Positions 1-7,546 of a DNA stretch of 16,748 nt are shown one piece after another. Below the pieces are notes generated by a model. The model had not been told where the DNA came from and did no database searches. It saw nothing but the letters and a program-made list of their open reading frames with translations. Made by a program: the position numbers and the translations under genes. How positions within the stretch are numbered: position 1 is the first letter of the stretch; the number at the start of each line of letters is the position of its first letter. Source of the stretch: Chloroflexota bacterium (lineage in GTDB: Bacteria; Chloroflexota; Anaerolineae; Anaerolineales; UBA4823); NCBI GenBank assembly GCA_030613705.1, contig JAUWLJ010000007.1, forward strand, positions 1 to 16,748, written 5' to 3'.

Positions 1-679
1 CAAATCATACCAGACACAGCAAGTTGCCTTAAAGCTAACCAGATGCCTTGCCGATGATGGGTTAGCTCTGACTTTACAAAATGGTCTCGATAATCACAAG
101 ACTTTGGCCGAAGTGCTAGGTGAATCGCGAGTTGCTTCAGGTGTAACCACCGCCGGGGCATCATTGATCGAACCTGGAATCGTTCGCATGGGTGGGAAAG
201 GGGTGATCAGTCTTGGAAATCACGAATATTTAAAGACCCTTGTTGATCTATTGATCCGGGCAGGATTTGAGGTCGAGACCGTCGAAGATACTGATTCTCT
301 GATTTGGGGAAAGTTAGTGATTAATGCCGCCATCAACCCATTAACTGCTATACTAAAAGTCCCCAATGGTGATCTACTCGAGATTCCACCTGCGCGTAAG
401 ATGATGAATCTGGTGACGATTGAAGCCGCAGACGTTGCCTCAACCGTGGAGATCGGTCTGCCATTTTCAGATCCGGTGGCAGCTGTCGAATCTGTTGCTC
501 AGCGGACAGCCTCGAATTATTCTTCCATGTATAAAGATGTCTGGCGAGGAAGTCAAACGGAGATCGATGCGATTAATGGTGCAATTGTACGAGTTGGAGA
601 GACCGCAGGCGCCTCCGTAGATTACAATCGCATGCTGTGGTTATTGGTGAAGGCCATGACAATGAAAACTGGTGCCTGA
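1..679 (+). CDS. panE: 2-dehydropantoate 2-reductase (ketopantoate reductase), 3' part
   Basis: Reduces 2-dehydropantoate to pantoate with NADPH in the cytoplasmic pantothenate/CoA pathway. The gene is cut by the window edge. The frame is open from base 2 to the stop at 677-679, so an internal TTG at 104 is not the start. Residues visible before it include LQNGLDN, the typical segment at the end of the Rossmann domain. The C-terminal domain is clear: WGKLVINAAINPLTAIL holds the catalytic Lys and the Asn of the family's KxxxN motif, and SQTEIDAING holds the conserved acidic residue near the pantoate site. The N-terminal NADPH-binding GxGxxG lies outside the window. It is followed after 86 bases by panC, which uses pantoate, so the order matches the pathway. 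The identity is secure at the family level. Confidence 0.92.
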   Translation, partial: KSYQTQQVALKLTRCLADDGLALTLQNGLDNHKTLAEVLGESRVASGVTTAGASLIEPGIVRMGGKGVISLGNHEYLKTLVDLLIRAGFEVETVEDTDSLIWGKLVINAAINPLTAILKVPNGDLLEIPPARKMMNLVTIEAADVASTVEIGLPFSDPVAAVESVAQRTASNYSSMYKDVWRGSQTEIDAINGAIVRVGETAGASVDYNRMLWLLVKAMTMKTGA

Positions 680-718
680 AGTATCAATCGTATAGGGTCA
701 ATGCAGATCAAGTGCAAA

Positions 719-736
719 GGTAAGAACGTTCCTACC
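719..736. repeat. 18-bp near-perfect palindrome upstream of panC
   Basis: GGTAAGAAC at 719-727 is followed directly by GTTCCTACC at 728-736, matching in 8 of 9 pairs with no loop. A gapless palindrome fits a dimeric protein site better than an RNA hairpin. A TATAAT hexamer lies at 740-745, four bases downstream, so the palindrome would cover the spacer and -35 of any promoter using it. An operator role is inference. If that -10 were used, the transcript would start about 14 bases before the panC ATG, downstream of the GGAGA at 746-750. The promoter reading is therefore uncertain. Confidence 0.35.
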
Positions 737-765
737 GACTATAATGGAGAACTCTCCCGAATAAC

Positions 766-1602
766 ATGAACACGGTTCAATCGATATCCAATTTACGTCA
801 AATTCGAAATGACTTGCCATCTCCAGTTGGTTTAGTTCCAACTATGGGATATCTCCACGAAGGACATTTATCCCTGGTCCAGAGAGCTCGTCAAGAATGT
901 GCCAATGTTATTGTCAGCATTTTTGTTAATCCAACTCAGTTTGGTCCACACGAGGATTTAGATGCATATCCACGCGATATCCCGCGAGATTTCGCGCTGC
1001 TAGAAAAATATGGTGTGGACCTGGTGTGGGTCCCAGAACTGGAGCAAATGTATACGCCTGATTTCCAAACCTGGGTGACTGTTGAGCGTGCAGCTCAACC
1101 TTTGGAGGGAAAAATGCGACCTGGGCACTTTCGTGGTGTTACGACCGTTGTCGCGAAATTATTCAATTCCGTGCTGCCTGATAAGGCTTATTTCGGGCAG
1201 AAAGATGCCCAACAAGTTGTTGTCATCCGTCGGATGGTCAAAGATCTGAATTTCCCCATCGACATTGTCGTCTGTCCGATAATCAGGGAACCGGATGGAC
1301 TGGCAATGTCGAGTCGCAATGGATATTTAGATCATGAAGAGCGCCAGGCAGCTCAAGTGCTCTTCAGATCGTTGAGTGCGGCGATGAGTGCTTTTGAGAA
1401 TGGAAATAATGACGCTGGTCAGCTTCGGGAAATCATGACCGGGACAATCATGAGTGAACCTTTAGCAGATCTCCAATATGTCTCCTGTGCAGACCCAGAC
1501 ACGCTCGAGGAACTTTCAGGATCAATCTCGCGAGCTTTGCTTTCTATGGCTGTCGTGATTGGAAAAACCCGGCTGATAGATAATTTTTTGATCGGGGATT
1601 GA
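766..1602 (+). CDS. panC: pantothenate synthetase (pantoate--beta-alanine ligase)
   Basis: Joins pantoate and beta-alanine to pantothenate through a pantoyl-adenylate, using ATP, in the cytoplasm. The 278-residue length is normal for the family. Motifs run in the expected order: VPTMGYLHEGH (24-34), with HEGH as the HIGH-type nucleotide-binding signature; FVNPTQF (53-59); KMRPGHFRGV (117-125); FGQKD (143-147); and MSSRN (181-185), the KMSKS-like adenylate loop. The ATG at 766 places the PTMG motif at the usual distance from the N-terminus. A GGAGA lies at 746-750, slightly far at 15 bases. coaX begins three bases after the stop, so the two are surely co-transcribed. panB and panD, which supply the substrates, are not in the window. 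Confidence 0.97.
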   Translation: MNTVQSISNLRQIRNDLPSPVGLVPTMGYLHEGHLSLVQRARQECANVIVSIFVNPTQFGPHEDLDAYPRDIPRDFALLEKYGVDLVWVPELEQMYTPDFQTWVTVERAAQPLEGKMRPGHFRGVTTVVAKLFNSVLPDKAYFGQKDAQQVVVIRRMVKDLNFPIDIVVCPIIREPDGLAMSSRNGYLDHEERQAAQVLFRSLSAAMSAFENGNNDAGQLREIMTGTIMSEPLADLQYVSCADPDTLEELSGSISRALLSMAVVIGKTRLIDNFLIGD

Positions 1603-1605
1603 ACT

Positions 1606-2370
1606 ATGTTGCTAGCAATCGATGTAGGAAACACTAACCTGACTTTGGGTATATACGAGGGTGATTCCCTTGGTCCGCGCTGGCGTCTTGCGACAGATCA
1701 TGAAAGAATGCCCGATGAGTACGGATTGCAGTTTGTGGGTTTATTATCCCATGAAGAGCAGCATGTAGAGGATATCAGCGGTATTTGTCTTGCATCCGTG
1801 GTTCCGCCATTGACGAGCAAGATTGTTCAGGCTTGCAAGAAATATCTGAACTGCGATCCTCTTGTCGTTGATGCTGGTGTAAAAACTGGAGTCCGAGTGC
1901 GGTACGAAAATCCAAAGGAAGTTGGTGCGGACCGGATTGCAGATGCTGCTGCTGTGCTGCGGTTATATGGGGGTCCGGCATGCGTGGTGGATTTTGGAAC
2001 AGCAACAACATTCGATGCGATCTCAAGAGAGGGTGATTATCTTGGTGGGGCAATTGCACCTGGGATTGGGATAGCTGCGGAAGCACTGTTTATTCGCACA
2101 GCCAAATTGCCGCGAGTGGATTTGCAACGACCACCGCATGCCATTGGCAGAAATACTGTGCATGCCCTGCAATCCGGATTATTGTTTGGTTATGTAGCAT
2201 TGGTTGAAGGTATGGTTGAACGGTTTCGCGTGGAGCTTGGCAATGAAATGCGGGTTATCGCCACCGGAGGTTTAGCTGAAATCCTGGCAGTGGAAACAGA
2301 GGTTATTGAGGTTGTCGCCCCATGGTTGACTTTGGATGGATTGCGAATAATTTGGGATATGAATCGTTGA
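1606..2370 (+). CDS. coaX: type III pantothenate kinase
   Basis: Phosphorylates pantothenate to 4'-phosphopantothenate, the first committed step to CoA. The 254 residues belong to the ASKHA-fold type III class, not the CoaA class. Visible are MLLAIDVGNTNLTLGIY (phosphate loop with Asp6 and GNT 8-10), GADRIADA (107-114, with the catalytic-type Asp109), DFGTATTFD (129-137), GGAIAPGI (147-154) and ATGG near the C-terminus. Type III enzymes typically need a monovalent cation and resist CoA feedback; that is family knowledge. There is no fused BirA domain. The start at 1606 is three bases after the panC stop, with GGGG at 1594-1597 inside the panC end as likely ribosome site. A weak hairpin terminator follows at 2474-2503. 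Confidence 0.96.
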   Translation: MLLAIDVGNTNLTLGIYEGDSLGPRWRLATDHERMPDEYGLQFVGLLSHEEQHVEDISGICLASVVPPLTSKIVQACKKYLNCDPLVVDAGVKTGVRVRYENPKEVGADRIADAAAVLRLYGGPACVVDFGTATTFDAISREGDYLGGAIAPGIGIAAEALFIRTAKLPRVDLQRPPHAIGRNTVHALQSGLLFGYVALVEGMVERFRVELGNEMRVIATGGLAEILAVETEVIEVVAPWLTLDGLRIIWDMNR

Positions 2371-2473
2371 TTCATACGACTACCAGAGTTTGGGTTGAAT
2401 TAGCACCTACGCAATATCAAAGGTTAAGGATGAAATCAATAGCTTCTGAGGGAGAATCTGGTCCTAATCTCTG

Positions 2474-2503
2474 CTGATCATATATAATTGATCGGGTATT
2501 TTT
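2474..2503 (+). terminator. possible weak intrinsic terminator after coaX
   Basis: CTGATCA (2474-2480) pairs with TGATCGG (2489-2495), including one G-U pair, around an eight-base AT loop. GTA and a run of five T (2499-2503) follow. The stem is short and GC-poor, so efficiency is doubtful. The same stretch contains a TATAAT-like string (2483-2488) that might instead be a -10 for tsaC, although no matching -35 is evident. The rest of 2371-2537 shows nothing recognisable. Confidence 0.3.
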
Positions 2504-2537
2504 ATCATTCTTCACAGCTGATTGGTTTTCAGAATCG

Positions 2538-3158
2538 ATGAATACTGAAGTGATTAAGTCTGATAATCCTGTTGCATTGCCCCATGCAGTAGATGTGCTT
2601 AAGAATGGTGGCCTGGTTGCATTTCCCACTGACACAGTCTATGGACTGGCTGCAATTTCATCGAGTGTAGAATTCATCGAGCGATTGTACGCAGTAAAAA
2701 GTCGAGAAAGCACACAGGCGATCGCGATTTTGCTCAGCTCTCCAGCTGAACTGGATAAAGTATCAGTTAAACCAAGTAAAACAGCATTGGATTTAGCAAG
2801 CAGGTTTTGGCCTGGTCCATTAACCCTTATCGTTCCCCGGCACCCAGATCTTCCAGACATTCTTTCTCCCAATCACACCATCGGGGTTCGTGTCCCAGAT
2901 CATGCATTAGCGCTTGAGCTTCTAAGGTTGGCGGGTCCCTTAGGAGTGACTTCCGCGAATATCTCTGGACAGGAAAATACAAATACTGCCCAGGAAGTTA
3001 TGCAACAGTTAAATGGCAGGATTCATCTGGTGATTGATGGAGGTAAAAGTCCTGGGAGTATTCCCTCAACTGTAGTAGATTGCACAACTCCAGACCCAGT
3101 GATTTTGCGACTAGGACCCATTAATTTAGAAGATATCCACGAGGCGATCAAGAATTAA
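2538..3158 (+). CDS. tsaC: threonylcarbamoyl-AMP synthase
   Basis: Makes threonylcarbamoyl-AMP from threonine, bicarbonate and ATP, the first step of t6A at position 37 of ANN-decoding tRNAs. The 206 residues cover only the YrdC domain, so this is the short TsaC form without the Sua5 tail. Motifs: FPTDTVYGLA (29-38), KSR (54-56, the conserved KxR substrate site), FWPGPLTLIV (90-99), VTSANISG (137-144), PSTVVD (176-181) and RLG (191-193). The ATG at 2538 is preceded by an in-frame TGA at 2475 with no better start between, and no clear Shine-Dalgarno is visible. The gene is separated from coaX by 167 bases. It converges on tsaD, which performs the next step of the same modification. Confidence 0.95.
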   Translation: MNTEVIKSDNPVALPHAVDVLKNGGLVAFPTDTVYGLAAISSSVEFIERLYAVKSRESTQAIAILLSSPAELDKVSVKPSKTALDLASRFWPGPLTLIVPRHPDLPDILSPNHTIGVRVPDHALALELLRLAGPLGVTSANISGQENTNTAQEVMQQLNGRIHLVIDGGKSPGSIPSTVVDCTTPDPVILRLGPINLEDIHEAIKN

Positions 3159-3260
3159 CTCCCCCAATTGATATCATCTTTCTCACCAATTATTTAAGTT
3201 ATTTTCATCGAGCTTTCAGGTGAATGTGGCAAAATAACTATGCATTCTCCTCATTCGAAG

Positions 3261-3304
3261 CCGCCCTAAGGGAACACGAGCCACCCCTGAAGGGCGGTTT
3301 GGTT
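3261..3304 (+). terminator. intrinsic terminator between convergent tsaC and tsaD
   Basis: CCGCCCT (3261-3267) pairs with AGGGCGG (3291-3297), followed by TTTGGTTTT. The 23-base loop can form an inner helix, AGGG (3269-3272) with CCCT (3285-3288). The T-rich tail lies on the + side, so it serves tsaC. Read from the other strand there is no U-tract, so tsaD lacks an obvious terminator of its own here. Confidence 0.65.
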
Positions 3305-3318
3305 TTAAGGAATTCCAT

Positions 3319-4383
3319 TTATGTTAATTCTGATAAAGGCCAATTGGGTAGAGCATCGATATTTAAATCGTCACGTTGACCATCAATATATCGATAATAC
3401 CCGGCTGCGGAGATCATCGCCGCGTTATCAGTGCATAATGCAGGAGGCGGGATGTGAACTGTGAACTCGGAGTTCTCTTGAAAACTTTGCCGCAGGGCTT
3501 GATTTGCTGAGACACCGCCTGCAACGAGAATATCTTTAGTAGAGAATTCTCGCGCAGCAGAGAGCGTCTTATTCACGAGTACATCGACCACAGCTGCTTG
3601 AAAACTTGCTGCCAGGTCATTCACGGGCAATGGAAGATCTGTTTCTTCCAATCGGCGTACTTCACGTAAAACTGCGGTTTTCAGTCCGCTAAATGAGAAA
3701 TCCCAGCTGTCCTGCAACCAGGCACGAGGAAAACTAAAAGCGCGTTCGTTGCCACTCTCCGCAGCAAGTTCGATCGCCGGACCACCGGGATACGCTAATC
3801 CTAGAAGTCTGGCAACTTTGTCAAATGCCTCACCTGCTGCGTCATCTAAAGTGCCTCCCAACCGTTGGTACTCCAGGTGGTCCGTCATCAAAGCAAGTTC
3901 GGTATGGCCCCCTGAAACGATCAAAGCCAGAAGAGGGAATTCGGGATCGCGCTCTGCGGATCGATCTGGAGAATCTAACCAGGCTGAATAGATATGTGCT
4001 TCTAAATGGTTAATCCCAATGATGGGAAGCTCATTGGCAAGCGCAATGCCTTTGGCAGTATTGAGTCCTACGACAAGCGATCCAGCAAGTCCAGGACCCC
4101 GCGTAACCGCGATCCCATCCAGATCCTCAAGTGTCAGGTGAGCCTGCTGAAGAGCCTGTTCAACAATCGGGTAGATGGTGATGACATGCTGCCGGGATGC
4201 AACCTCTGGGTAGATGCCGCCATATTGGGCATGGATGTCAACCTGGGAGGCAACGATATTTGATAGGATTTTCCGGCCGCCCTCGACTACTGAGGCTGCC
4301 GTCTCATCACATGAAGTCTCAATACCCAACAGGCGGATGGGACCGTCAAAGGAATCCGATTTCGGTTGAGGAGTATCAGTCAT
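3319..4383 (-). CDS. tsaD: tRNA N6-adenosine threonylcarbamoyltransferase
   Basis: Transfers the threonylcarbamoyl group from TC-AMP to A37 of tRNA; in bacteria it works with TsaB and TsaE, which are not in this window. The 354 residues have a normal length. Visible are GIETSCDET (20-28), the metal-binding HLEAH (His126 and His130), SGGHTEL (157-163), FDKVARLLGLAYPGGP (187-202), SFSGLKTA (230-237), VAGGVSAN (287-294) and CTDNAAM (317-323) with metal ligand Asp319. The start at 4383 gives a 16-residue lead before the first strand. AAGGA lies about 13 bases upstream. It is the last gene of a four-gene minus-strand run, 47 bases after the M24 peptidase. A TATAAT in that gap (4411-4406) could be an internal -10, but the -35 is poor. 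Confidence 0.97.
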   Translation of the reverse strand: MTDTPQPKSDSFDGPIRLLGIETSCDETAASVVEGGRKILSNIVASQVDIHAQYGGIYPEVASRQHVITIYPIVEQALQQAHLTLEDLDGIAVTRGPGLAGSLVVGLNTAKGIALANELPIIGINHLEAHIYSAWLDSPDRSAERDPEFPLLALIVSGGHTELALMTDHLEYQRLGGTLDDAAGEAFDKVARLLGLAYPGGPAIELAAESGNERAFSFPRAWLQDSWDFSFSGLKTAVLREVRRLEETDLPLPVNDLAASFQAAVVDVLVNKTLSAAREFSTKDILVAGGVSANQALRQSFQENSEFTVHIPPPALCTDNAAMISAAGYYRYIDGQRDDLNIDALPNWPLSELT

Positions 4384-4430
4384 AGGGGCATCCGATCCTT
4401 GATTAATTATAATTTCGAATGGCTGCTATT

Positions 4431-5660
4431 CTATTTAACCGGTAAGACTAAGTCAAGTGGGTAATCAGCCAGGATTTCCATTTCGCCATCCGGTCGAACC
4501 CAAACTGTATCTTCTAAACGTACACCCATACCTTGTTCCGGGTAGTATAATCCCGGTTCGATTGTTACCACAGAACCGGGCGCTAAGCGATCTTCTTTTG
4601 CATTTGAGCTGAAGCGTGGGTACTCATGGATGTATAATCCGACACCATGGCCCAGGCTGTGCACGTATCCCTCTTGAGTTTGGGGGTTGCTCTTGATGGT
4701 CGGATGTCCCTGCTCTTCAAATAATTCACAGGTGCGATCCTGGTATTGATAGCAAAACGAGTTCACCTTTATCTCACTCATGATTTTCTGGTACACGGAA
4801 AAGACATCCTCATATAATGACATCACTTCATCTGGAGCATATCCAAGACACCAGGTACGGGTAAAATCGTAGAAATATCCACCACCAGCTTCAGCAGGGA
4901 AGATATCAAAAATTATTGTTTGCCCTAGACTTAGTAAATCCTCAGCATTACCACTGCTATGAGGGACACCTGCATCATGACCGATGGCGAATATTGTACC
5001 CTCTGGGTTCTCGACACCGGATTCTGCGAGCCAAAGGTTGATTTTCCTTTTTATCTCCCCGATCAATACGGGTTCTCCATTGGATTTAACCAAAACTCCA
5101 TTTTTACTTCTTTGTGACGTTAGGAAATCTGCTACCTTACCCACCACAGAGGTTGTAATCGCTCCCATGGCCCGAATTCTTTCCACCTCATCACTGTCCT
5201 TGGTTGCCATGGCTTGCAGCAGAAGAGAATCACCCAATTGGCCTAGAATCTCGAGATTGGGGAGTTTTTCTTTTAGACCGGAGAAAATTGCATAAGCGCT
5301 GCCGACATCCATTTTCCCATAAATCCCGATTTTCCCCGAGCTGAGATCATAGTCCGTCATCATTTTTTGATAACGTAAGATCGTGGCTTCGAGAATGTTA
5401 CCATTTGCAACCTTCATTAACTCGTCAAATCGGTAATCGGCCAGATCCTTCGTATCGAATCCGCTGTTCACAGCCTCGTCTCTCTCCATGGGGTTATAAA
5501 ATAAAATAGGATCAGCGCCGCGTTTCTTGATCAAATCTCCACCAGTCATGTGAATAGTTCCGGTGAAGTATCCCATCGGAGGATTATGCTGGGCTGGACC
5601 AGTGATCAGGATCGCGTCCAGATCATTGTCCCGCATTAATTGATCCAGGTCTGATTTCAT
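4431..5660 (-). CDS. M24 family metallopeptidase (Xaa-Pro aminopeptidase/dipeptidase type)
   Basis: A creatinase-fold protein likely to cleave Xaa-Pro peptides in the cytoplasm; there is no signal peptide. Of 409 residues, about 1-150 form the creatinase-type N-terminal domain and 155-400 the pita-bread catalytic domain. All five dinuclear metal ligands are present: Asp252 (FDIFP), Asp265 (YDFTRT), His338 (GHGVGLYIHE), Glu368 (TIEPGLY) and Glu383 (VRLED). The substrate-site His234 is in GVPHSSG. The ATG at 5660 has AGGAG at 5670-5666, five bases away. The gene sits 23 bases after selA and before tsaD, in one transcription unit. Substrate (aminopeptidase P, prolidase or other) cannot be decided from sequence, so no symbol is given. 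Confidence 0.88.
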   Translation of the reverse strand: MKSDLDQLMRDNDLDAILITGPAQHNPPMGYFTGTIHMTGGDLIKKRGADPILFYNPMERDEAVNSGFDTKDLADYRFDELMKVANGNILEATILRYQKMMTDYDLSSGKIGIYGKMDVGSAYAIFSGLKEKLPNLEILGQLGDSLLLQAMATKDSDEVERIRAMGAITTSVVGKVADFLTSQRSKNGVLVKSNGEPVLIGEIKRKINLWLAESGVENPEGTIFAIGHDAGVPHSSGNAEDLLSLGQTIIFDIFPAEAGGGYFYDFTRTWCLGYAPDEVMSLYEDVFSVYQKIMSEIKVNSFCYQYQDRTCELFEEQGHPTIKSNPQTQEGYVHSLGHGVGLYIHEYPRFSSNAKEDRLAPGSVVTIEPGLYYPEQGMGVRLEDTVWVRPDGEMEILADYPLDLVLPVK

Positions 5661-5683
5661 TCAATCTCCTCTTTTTCGATATT

Positions 5684-7045
5684 TTATCTTCTACTGCTCA
5701 ATATCATTTGTAGATTGGACAGTAATTGTTCCTCTTGGTTTGCCAATACTGTCCGAGGATCGAGCACTAGACGATCTTCTTCAAGGCGGGCGATGATGGG
5801 GGGTTGAGCCTCGCGTAATGACGAGAGTACTTTGTTCGGATGGCGAACACTGAACGCGATCAACCAGGTAGGCAAGGTCTCTCCAGGTAAGCTCCCTCCT
5901 CCGACTGTCGATTTCCCCTCCACGAGATCACCTTGTCCGAGAAACTCGATCCATCGTCCAGCTTTGGATTTTATTTGTTCGAGAGGTTCGCTGATCATGC
6001 TCCATACCGGAATCTCTGTCAGGGCTTCTGATTTCAGGTAATGAAGCATGGTTGCAGAGAGGGCTGCCAGGCAAAGTTTATCCGCCCGTATTGCCCTGGC
6101 GAGTGGGTGTTTCTTCAGCTTGTTAATCAGCTCAAGTTTGCCGAGGATGATCCCGGCTTGAGGACCTCCTAACAGCTTGTCGCCAGAGAAACATACCAGA
6201 TCTACCCCGGCCTGCAGAGATTCTTGAACCATGGGTTCATGTCCTAAACCGAATTCGGCTGTATCGATGAGAGAACCGGATCCCAGGTCATCTACGACAG
6301 GTACGCCGGCCTGGTGGGAAATTGTCACAATCTCCTCTAATGTTGGCTCACTGGTGAAGCCGATGATCTGAAAATTCGAACGGTGGGCGCGCATGACCAT
6401 TCTGATTGACTCTTCCTGAATCGCTCGTTCGTAATCGTAAAGATGGACTCGATTCGTGGTTCCGATTTCAAATAATTTCGCACCAGATTGCTTCATCACA
6501 TCGGGAATGCGAAAACCACCGCCGATCTCTACTAATTGGGAGCGAGCGATCACGACTTTCCTGCGCGTTGCCATGACAGATAGGATTAATAATACAGCCG
6601 ATGCATTGTTATTGACCACTAAGACACCTTCTGCACCGGTCAACTGTTTAAAAAAACTCTCTGCATGGATGGTCCGCGAACCTCGGCGACCCTTATCGAG
6701 TTGGTATTCCAAAGAGCTGTAACCGGAAGCCGCAGCCTGAATCGCTTGAAGCGCAGAGCTGCTGATTGGGGCACGGCCTAAATTGGTATGCAAAATGACA
6801 CCCGTCGCATTGATCACAGGTTGCAGTGTCGGTGCAGTCCAGGATGCCAATTTGTCTATCACCCCAATGAGCAAATCCTCCTCAGCGGGGATGGAATCGC
6901 CTTCAGAATATCTTAAGCGCACTTCTTCCAACACTGTCCGGATAGCTTGTAAAGTCAGAGGACGACCAAATTCGGATATGCAGTCCGTTATCGGCTTGGT
7001 CTTGATTAATTGGCCAACAGAAGGGATTTGCCTTAGTTCACGCAT
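5684..7045 (-). CDS. selA: L-seryl-tRNA(Sec) selenium transferase (selenocysteine synthase)
   Basis: A PLP enzyme that converts Ser-tRNA(Sec) to Sec-tRNA(Sec) with selenophosphate. The 453 residues match the usual bacterial SelA length. Visible are an N-terminal tRNA-binding region starting RQIPSVGQLI, the entry motif NATGVILHTNLGRAP (79-93), SLEYQLDKGRRGSR (111-124), VNNNASAVLL (144-153), PVVDDLGSGSLID (249-261) and FSGDKLLGGPQAG (286-298), with Lys290 as the expected PLP Schiff-base lysine. The ATG at 7045 follows the upstream membrane-protein stop by 18 bases and lacks a strong Shine-Dalgarno, so translation may be coupled. selB, selC and selD are not in the window. No coding sequence here shows an internal in-frame TGA, so no selenoprotein target was seen locally. 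Confidence 0.95.
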   Translation of the reverse strand: MRELRQIPSVGQLIKTKPITDCISEFGRPLTLQAIRTVLEEVRLRYSEGDSIPAEEDLLIGVIDKLASWTAPTLQPVINATGVILHTNLGRAPISSSALQAIQAAASGYSSLEYQLDKGRRGSRTIHAESFFKQLTGAEGVLVVNNNASAVLLILSVMATRRKVVIARSQLVEIGGGFRIPDVMKQSGAKLFEIGTTNRVHLYDYERAIQEESIRMVMRAHRSNFQIIGFTSEPTLEEIVTISHQAGVPVVDDLGSGSLIDTAEFGLGHEPMVQESLQAGVDLVCFSGDKLLGGPQAGIILGKLELINKLKKHPLARAIRADKLCLAALSATMLHYLKSEALTEIPVWSMISEPLEQIKSKAGRWIEFLGQGDLVEGKSTVGGGSLPGETLPTWLIAFSVRHPNKVLSSLREAQPPIIARLEEDRLVLDPRTVLANQEEQLLSNLQMILSSRR

Positions 7046-7063
7046 TAGCTGGCAGGTGATTCG

Positions 7064-7456
7064 TTATGGTTTCCACTGGCTGCGCTCACGTAGTCGGAGC
7101 AAGATTTCGATCGCAATCAATCCTACAGCCAAAAGGAGGATCAGGGCCGGTGTAAGAACTCGTCCAAGCTGAAGCCATGTCAGAGTGGGAAAGTAAACCC
7201 CAATCCAGATTGCTTCACGCACGACCACTCCCGAGGATACTGGAGGGTCGGTGGGGAAACGCTGGTTGAGGAAAGCGACCACAGGTAGTGAAGTTCCAGT
7301 TAATGCCAGAACACTGAGAAAAAAGAATAACCATCTTGGGCCAACAGTTGGAATGGTGAAATTAATCAAGGCATAGAGACCCCCCCAGCCGATTAAAGCC
7401 AGGATTAACGCTGCAGGGATAAAAGTTCTGACTGGTGGAGATGATTGGGAATTCAT
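7064..7456 (-). CDS. four-helix membrane protein, function unknown
   Basis: The 130 residues contain four hydrophobic stretches: about 12-33 (FIPAALILALIGWGGLYALI), 41-63 (RWLFFFLSVLALTG...), 80-98 (REAIWIGVYFPTLTWLQL) and 102-122 (LTPALILLLAVGLIAIEILL). A basic tail (LRLRERSQWKP) probably lies in the cytoplasm. Pairs of prolines and an FPTDPPVS loop separate the two halves. No catalytic motif is visible and I do not recognise a family. The ATG at 7456 has a GGGGG run about seven bases upstream. It leads the run to selA, the M24 peptidase and tsaD, separated from dnaK by a strong terminator. The coding call rests on the clean membrane topology and tight 18-base spacing to selA. Confidence 0.75.
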   Translation of the reverse strand: MNSQSSPPVRTFIPAALILALIGWGGLYALINFTIPTVGPRWLFFFLSVLALTGTSLPVVAFLNQRFPTDPPVSSGVVVREAIWIGVYFPTLTWLQLGRVLTPALILLLAVGLIAIEILLRLRERSQWKP

Positions 7457-7468
7457 TATGTACCCCCA

Positions 7469-7474
7469 ATTATA
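7469..7474 (-). promoter_or_regulatory. possible -10 box for the membrane protein-selA-M24-tsaD operon
   Basis: TATAAT is read on the minus strand at 7474-7469, directly after the T-tract of the dnaK terminator. A -35 at normal spacing would fall inside the terminator stem, where no good match is seen. Initiation here would leave only a few bases before the ATG at 7456, giving a nearly leaderless message. Hexamer identity is the only support. Confidence 0.25.
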
Positions 7475-7477
7475 TCT

Positions 7478-7523
7478 AAAAAAACCCCCGGTAATGATCA
7501 GACATTACTGATAATTACCGGGG
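7478..7523 (-). terminator. strong intrinsic terminator after dnaK
   Basis: The arms 7486-7501 and 7508-7523 form a stem of about 16 pairs with a single internal mismatch (7496 against 7513) and a six-base loop. The base of the stem is CCCCGG/CCGGGG. On the minus strand it is followed by seven T (7484-7478). It ends the dnaK transcript 24 bases past the stop codon. The downstream operon therefore needs its own promoter or read-through. Confidence 0.88.
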
Positions 7524-7546
7524 AAAATTAGCAAAATTGTATAGAC

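Noticed and set aside
2371..2537. Small gene or RNA between coaX and tsaC
   Set aside because: Only a 72-codon minus-strand frame overlapping tsaC, with no ribosome site or family look. No stable RNA fold beyond a weak hairpin.
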